Positions 4,801 through 6,448 of a stretch of 6,448 bases of DNA are shown one piece after another (position 1 is the stretch's first letter; the number at the start of each line of letters is the position of its first letter). The DNA is from Actinomycetota bacterium (lineage in GTDB: Bacteria > Actinomycetota > Thermoleophilia > Miltoncostaeales > Miltoncostaeaceae). The position numbers and the translations under genes are program-made. Where the stretch lies: assembly GCA_947451735.1 (NCBI GenBank), contig CANGAY010000043.1:1-6448 (forward strand), given 5' to 3'. A model generated the notes under the pieces. The model ran no database searches and was not told the origin of the DNA. It saw only the letters and a program-made list of their open reading frames with translations.

Positions 4801-6267
4801 GTGCCGGGTCGCATGCGACCTGTCCCCGTCACCATCGCGGCCGCCCTCCTGGTGGCCGCCTCGGCCACATCCGCCCTCGGCGTCGTCTCGCAGGGCGTGT
4901 TCCGCATCGGGGCCGATTCCCTCTGGGCCCGCGGCATCGACGGCGCGGGCCAGACCGTTGCCGTGCTCGACCAGGGGTTCGACGGACTCGACCAGTCCAT
5001 CGCCGCGGGCGAATTGCCGCCCCTCGACCAGATGACCGTCAAGTCGTTCGACGCGGCCAACGGCATCACGGGCAGGGACCAGCTGGAGGCCGCCACCCAG
5101 CACGGGGTGCGCATGGCCGAGATCATCCGCGACGTGGCACCGGGCGTGCATCTGGTGCTGGTGAACTACCACTCCGACGACGAGTTCATCGCAGCCACCC
5201 GCTGGATCGCCGACCAGGGCATCCCCATCGTGAGCCACTCCAACTCGATCCTCGGGGGGCCCTTCGACGGCACCGGCCCGTTGGCGCGCGCCGTGGATGA
5301 CGCCGCGGCCCGCGGGGTGCTGTGGATCAACTCGTCCGGCAATTTCGCCAAGCGCCACTGGCGGGGCACCGCCGATGCCAATGGCGTGCCCATTCCGCTT
5401 TCGCCCCAGCCCGACGAGACGCTGGCGTTCGGCATCGGCTGGTCGGGTGCCGGTGTGAACGCCGTGGTGTCGGTCGAGCGCCAGCAGGACGACGGATCGT
5501 GGGTGGAGATGGCGCGATCGGACGCCACGCACCGCACGGTGCCCATCACGGTTGACGGTGGCACGTGGCGCGCGGTGGTGCGCCAGCTCGCGGGCGCCCC
5601 GGTGCCCCTCGACGTGTTCTCGCGCACGGTGTCGCTTGGTTCGGCGGCCGTGGCCGACGGCAGCATCGCCACGCCCGGCGATGCTGCAGGGTCGCTCACG
5701 GTGGGTGCCGCCACGTGGGGCGACCTGAAGGTGGCCGACTACTCATCGCGCGGGCCCACCGAGGACGGGCGCCAGAAGCCCGAGATCGTGGGCCCCACCT
5801 ACGTCACATCCAACCCGGCGTTCCCGGGCACGGGCGGTACCTCGGCATCCACCCCGCACGTGGCCGGCGCCGCCGCGCTGGTACGGCAGCAACTGATGGC
5901 CACGGGCCAGCCCGCCGATGCGGCGGCGCTGCGTGCCTACCTCGTGGCCCACGCGCGCGACATCGAGGCGAAGGGCGTCGATGCGGCCAGCGGCGCGGGC
6001 ATGGTGCGTGTTGATTTTGCGCCGCCCCTGGTGCGCCTGGGCGTGACGGCGGGACCACGTCCCGTCATCCGCGTGCAGGCACTTGATGACGGCACGATGA
6101 ATTCAGTGACCGTGACACTTGATGGCCGACAGGTGACCAGGGCACTCGGACCGTTCGCGCGGTACCGATCCGGCCTGCTGAAGAAGGGTCGCCACCGCAT
6201 CGTGGTGACCGCGGAGGACTCCTCCGGCAACGTCGTCACCTCAGCGCGCGCGGTGATGGTGCGATGA
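4801..6267 (+). CDS. Secreted subtilisin-like (S8 family) serine peptidase with inserted and C-terminal beta domains
   Basis: A 488-residue exported protease. An N-terminal signal peptide ends near residue 27 (VTIAAALLVAASATSALG). The S8 catalytic set is visible: Asp57 in VAVLDQG, His101 in QHGVRMAEI, oxyanion Asn181 in SSGN and Ser348 in GGTSASTPHVAGAAAL. Between Asn181 and the serine region (about 190-290) lies an inserted, beta-rich domain with DDGSWVEMA and GGTWRAVVRQ, resembling prepeptidase C-type or similar beta-sandwich inserts. Residues 408-488 look like an Ig-like beta-sandwich ending AEDSSGNVVTSARAVMVR. No I9-type propeptide is apparent, since the catalytic domain begins about 20-30 residues after the signal. 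Start GTG 4801 is used; ATG 4813 also retains the signal and has AGGTG 9 nt upstream, so it may be correct. The substrate is unknown. The stop overlaps the next gene as ATGA. Confidence 0.9.
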   Translation: MPGRMRPVPVTIAAALLVAASATSALGVVSQGVFRIGADSLWARGIDGAGQTVAVLDQGFDGLDQSIAAGELPPLDQMTVKSFDAANGITGRDQLEAATQHGVRMAEIIRDVAPGVHLVLVNYHSDDEFIAATRWIADQGIPIVSHSNSILGGPFDGTGPLARAVDDAAARGVLWINSSGNFAKRHWRGTADANGVPIPLSPQPDETLAFGIGWSGAGVNAVVSVERQQDDGSWVEMARSDATHRTVPITVDGGTWRAVVRQLAGAPVPLDVFSRTVSLGSAAVADGSIATPGDAAGSLTVGAATWGDLKVADYSSRGPTEDGRQKPEIVGPTYVTSNPAFPGTGGTSASTPHVAGAAALVRQQLMATGQPADAAALRAYLVAHARDIEAKGVDAASGAGMVRVDFAPPLVRLGVTAGPRPVIRVQALDDGTMNSVTVTLDGRQVTRALGPFARYRSGLLKKGRHRIVVTAEDSSGNVVTSARAVMVR

Positions 6268-6448
6268 GGCGCGCGGCCATCATCGCCGCGGCCACGCTGG
6301 CCGGCGCAGCAGCGGTGGCATCGCCGGCGCTGGCCGCGCGGCGCCCGCGCCCGCGCCCTCCGGCGCCGGTGTCCATCACGGCATCGCCCGGCCACCTGCA
6401 GGACGTGCAGCAGGCGCTCGGCGCGTCGGCGCTGCGCGTGGTGCGGCG
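6264..6448 (+). CDS. Unknown exported protein, N-terminus only (3' end outside window)
   Basis: ATG 6264 overlaps the protease stop codon as ATGA, indicating translational coupling. The frame stays open to the window end, giving 61 complete codons. The product starts with MRRAAIIAAATLAGAAAV and a likely cleavage site after SPALA, a typical Sec signal peptide. A basic proline-rich stretch, ARRPRPRPPAP, follows, and then VSITASPGHLQDVQQALG. I do not recognise the family from this fragment. Coupling to the peptidase suggests a related extracellular role, such as another peptidase, an inhibitor or a partner, but this is inference. Confidence 0.75.
   Translation, partial: MRRAAIIAAATLAGAAAVASPALAARRPRPRPPAPVSITASPGHLQDVQQALGASALRVVR

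Noticed and set aside
4648..5714. Minus-strand open frames opposite the subtilase
   Set aside because: The forward strand encodes a complete protease with all catalytic residues; the antisense frames show no known motif.

Overview
The window is a high-GC bacterial chromosome segment with every gene on the + strand. A ribosomal-protein/transcription-factor block (rpmG, tRNA-Trp, secE, nusG, rplK, rplA, rplJ, rplL) is flanked by genes for secreted enzymes. The high GC content, actinobacterial-type L33, SecE and L10, GTG/TTG/CTG start codons, intrinsic terminators without T-tracts and a Streptomyces-type phospholipase D suggest an actinobacterium. A deep-branching class such as Thermoleophilia is possible, but that is inference from protein character only.

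Layout. Positions 2-823 hold the C-terminal half of a secreted phospholipase D-like enzyme whose start lies outside the window. Next come rpmG (884-1048), tRNA-Trp(CCA) (1084-1156), secE (1193-1549) and nusG (1559-2101, TTG start). A perfect 9-bp terminator-type hairpin follows nusG (2114-2136), and a promoter-like -35/-10 pair begins immediately after it (2137-2164). Then rplK (2209-2634) and rplA (2637-3353) are tightly linked. A structured 181-nt leader (3354-3534) precedes rplJ, which appears to start at a CTG codon (3535) behind a near-perfect Shine-Dalgarno. It encodes an L10 with a long acidic C-terminal tail. rplL (4311-4694) follows after 2 nt, and a 15-bp hairpin (4714-4746) closes the block. 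rpoB, the usual next gene, is absent. Instead there is a secreted subtilisin-family protein (4801-6267) whose stop overlaps, as ATGA, the start of another exported protein (6264 to the window end).

Function. L11, L10 and L7/L12 form the ribosomal stalk and GTPase-associated centre, and L1 forms the facing stalk. NusG couples elongation and termination, SecE is part of the Sec translocon, and tRNA-Trp and L33 are translation components. The flanking products are probably exported by a signal-peptide route. No mobile element, CRISPR array or clear new multi-gene system is visible. The most unusual points are the CTG-initiated rplJ with its leader, the acidic L10 tail, the loss of rplL-rpoB linkage, and the divergent subtilase coupled to an unknown secreted protein.
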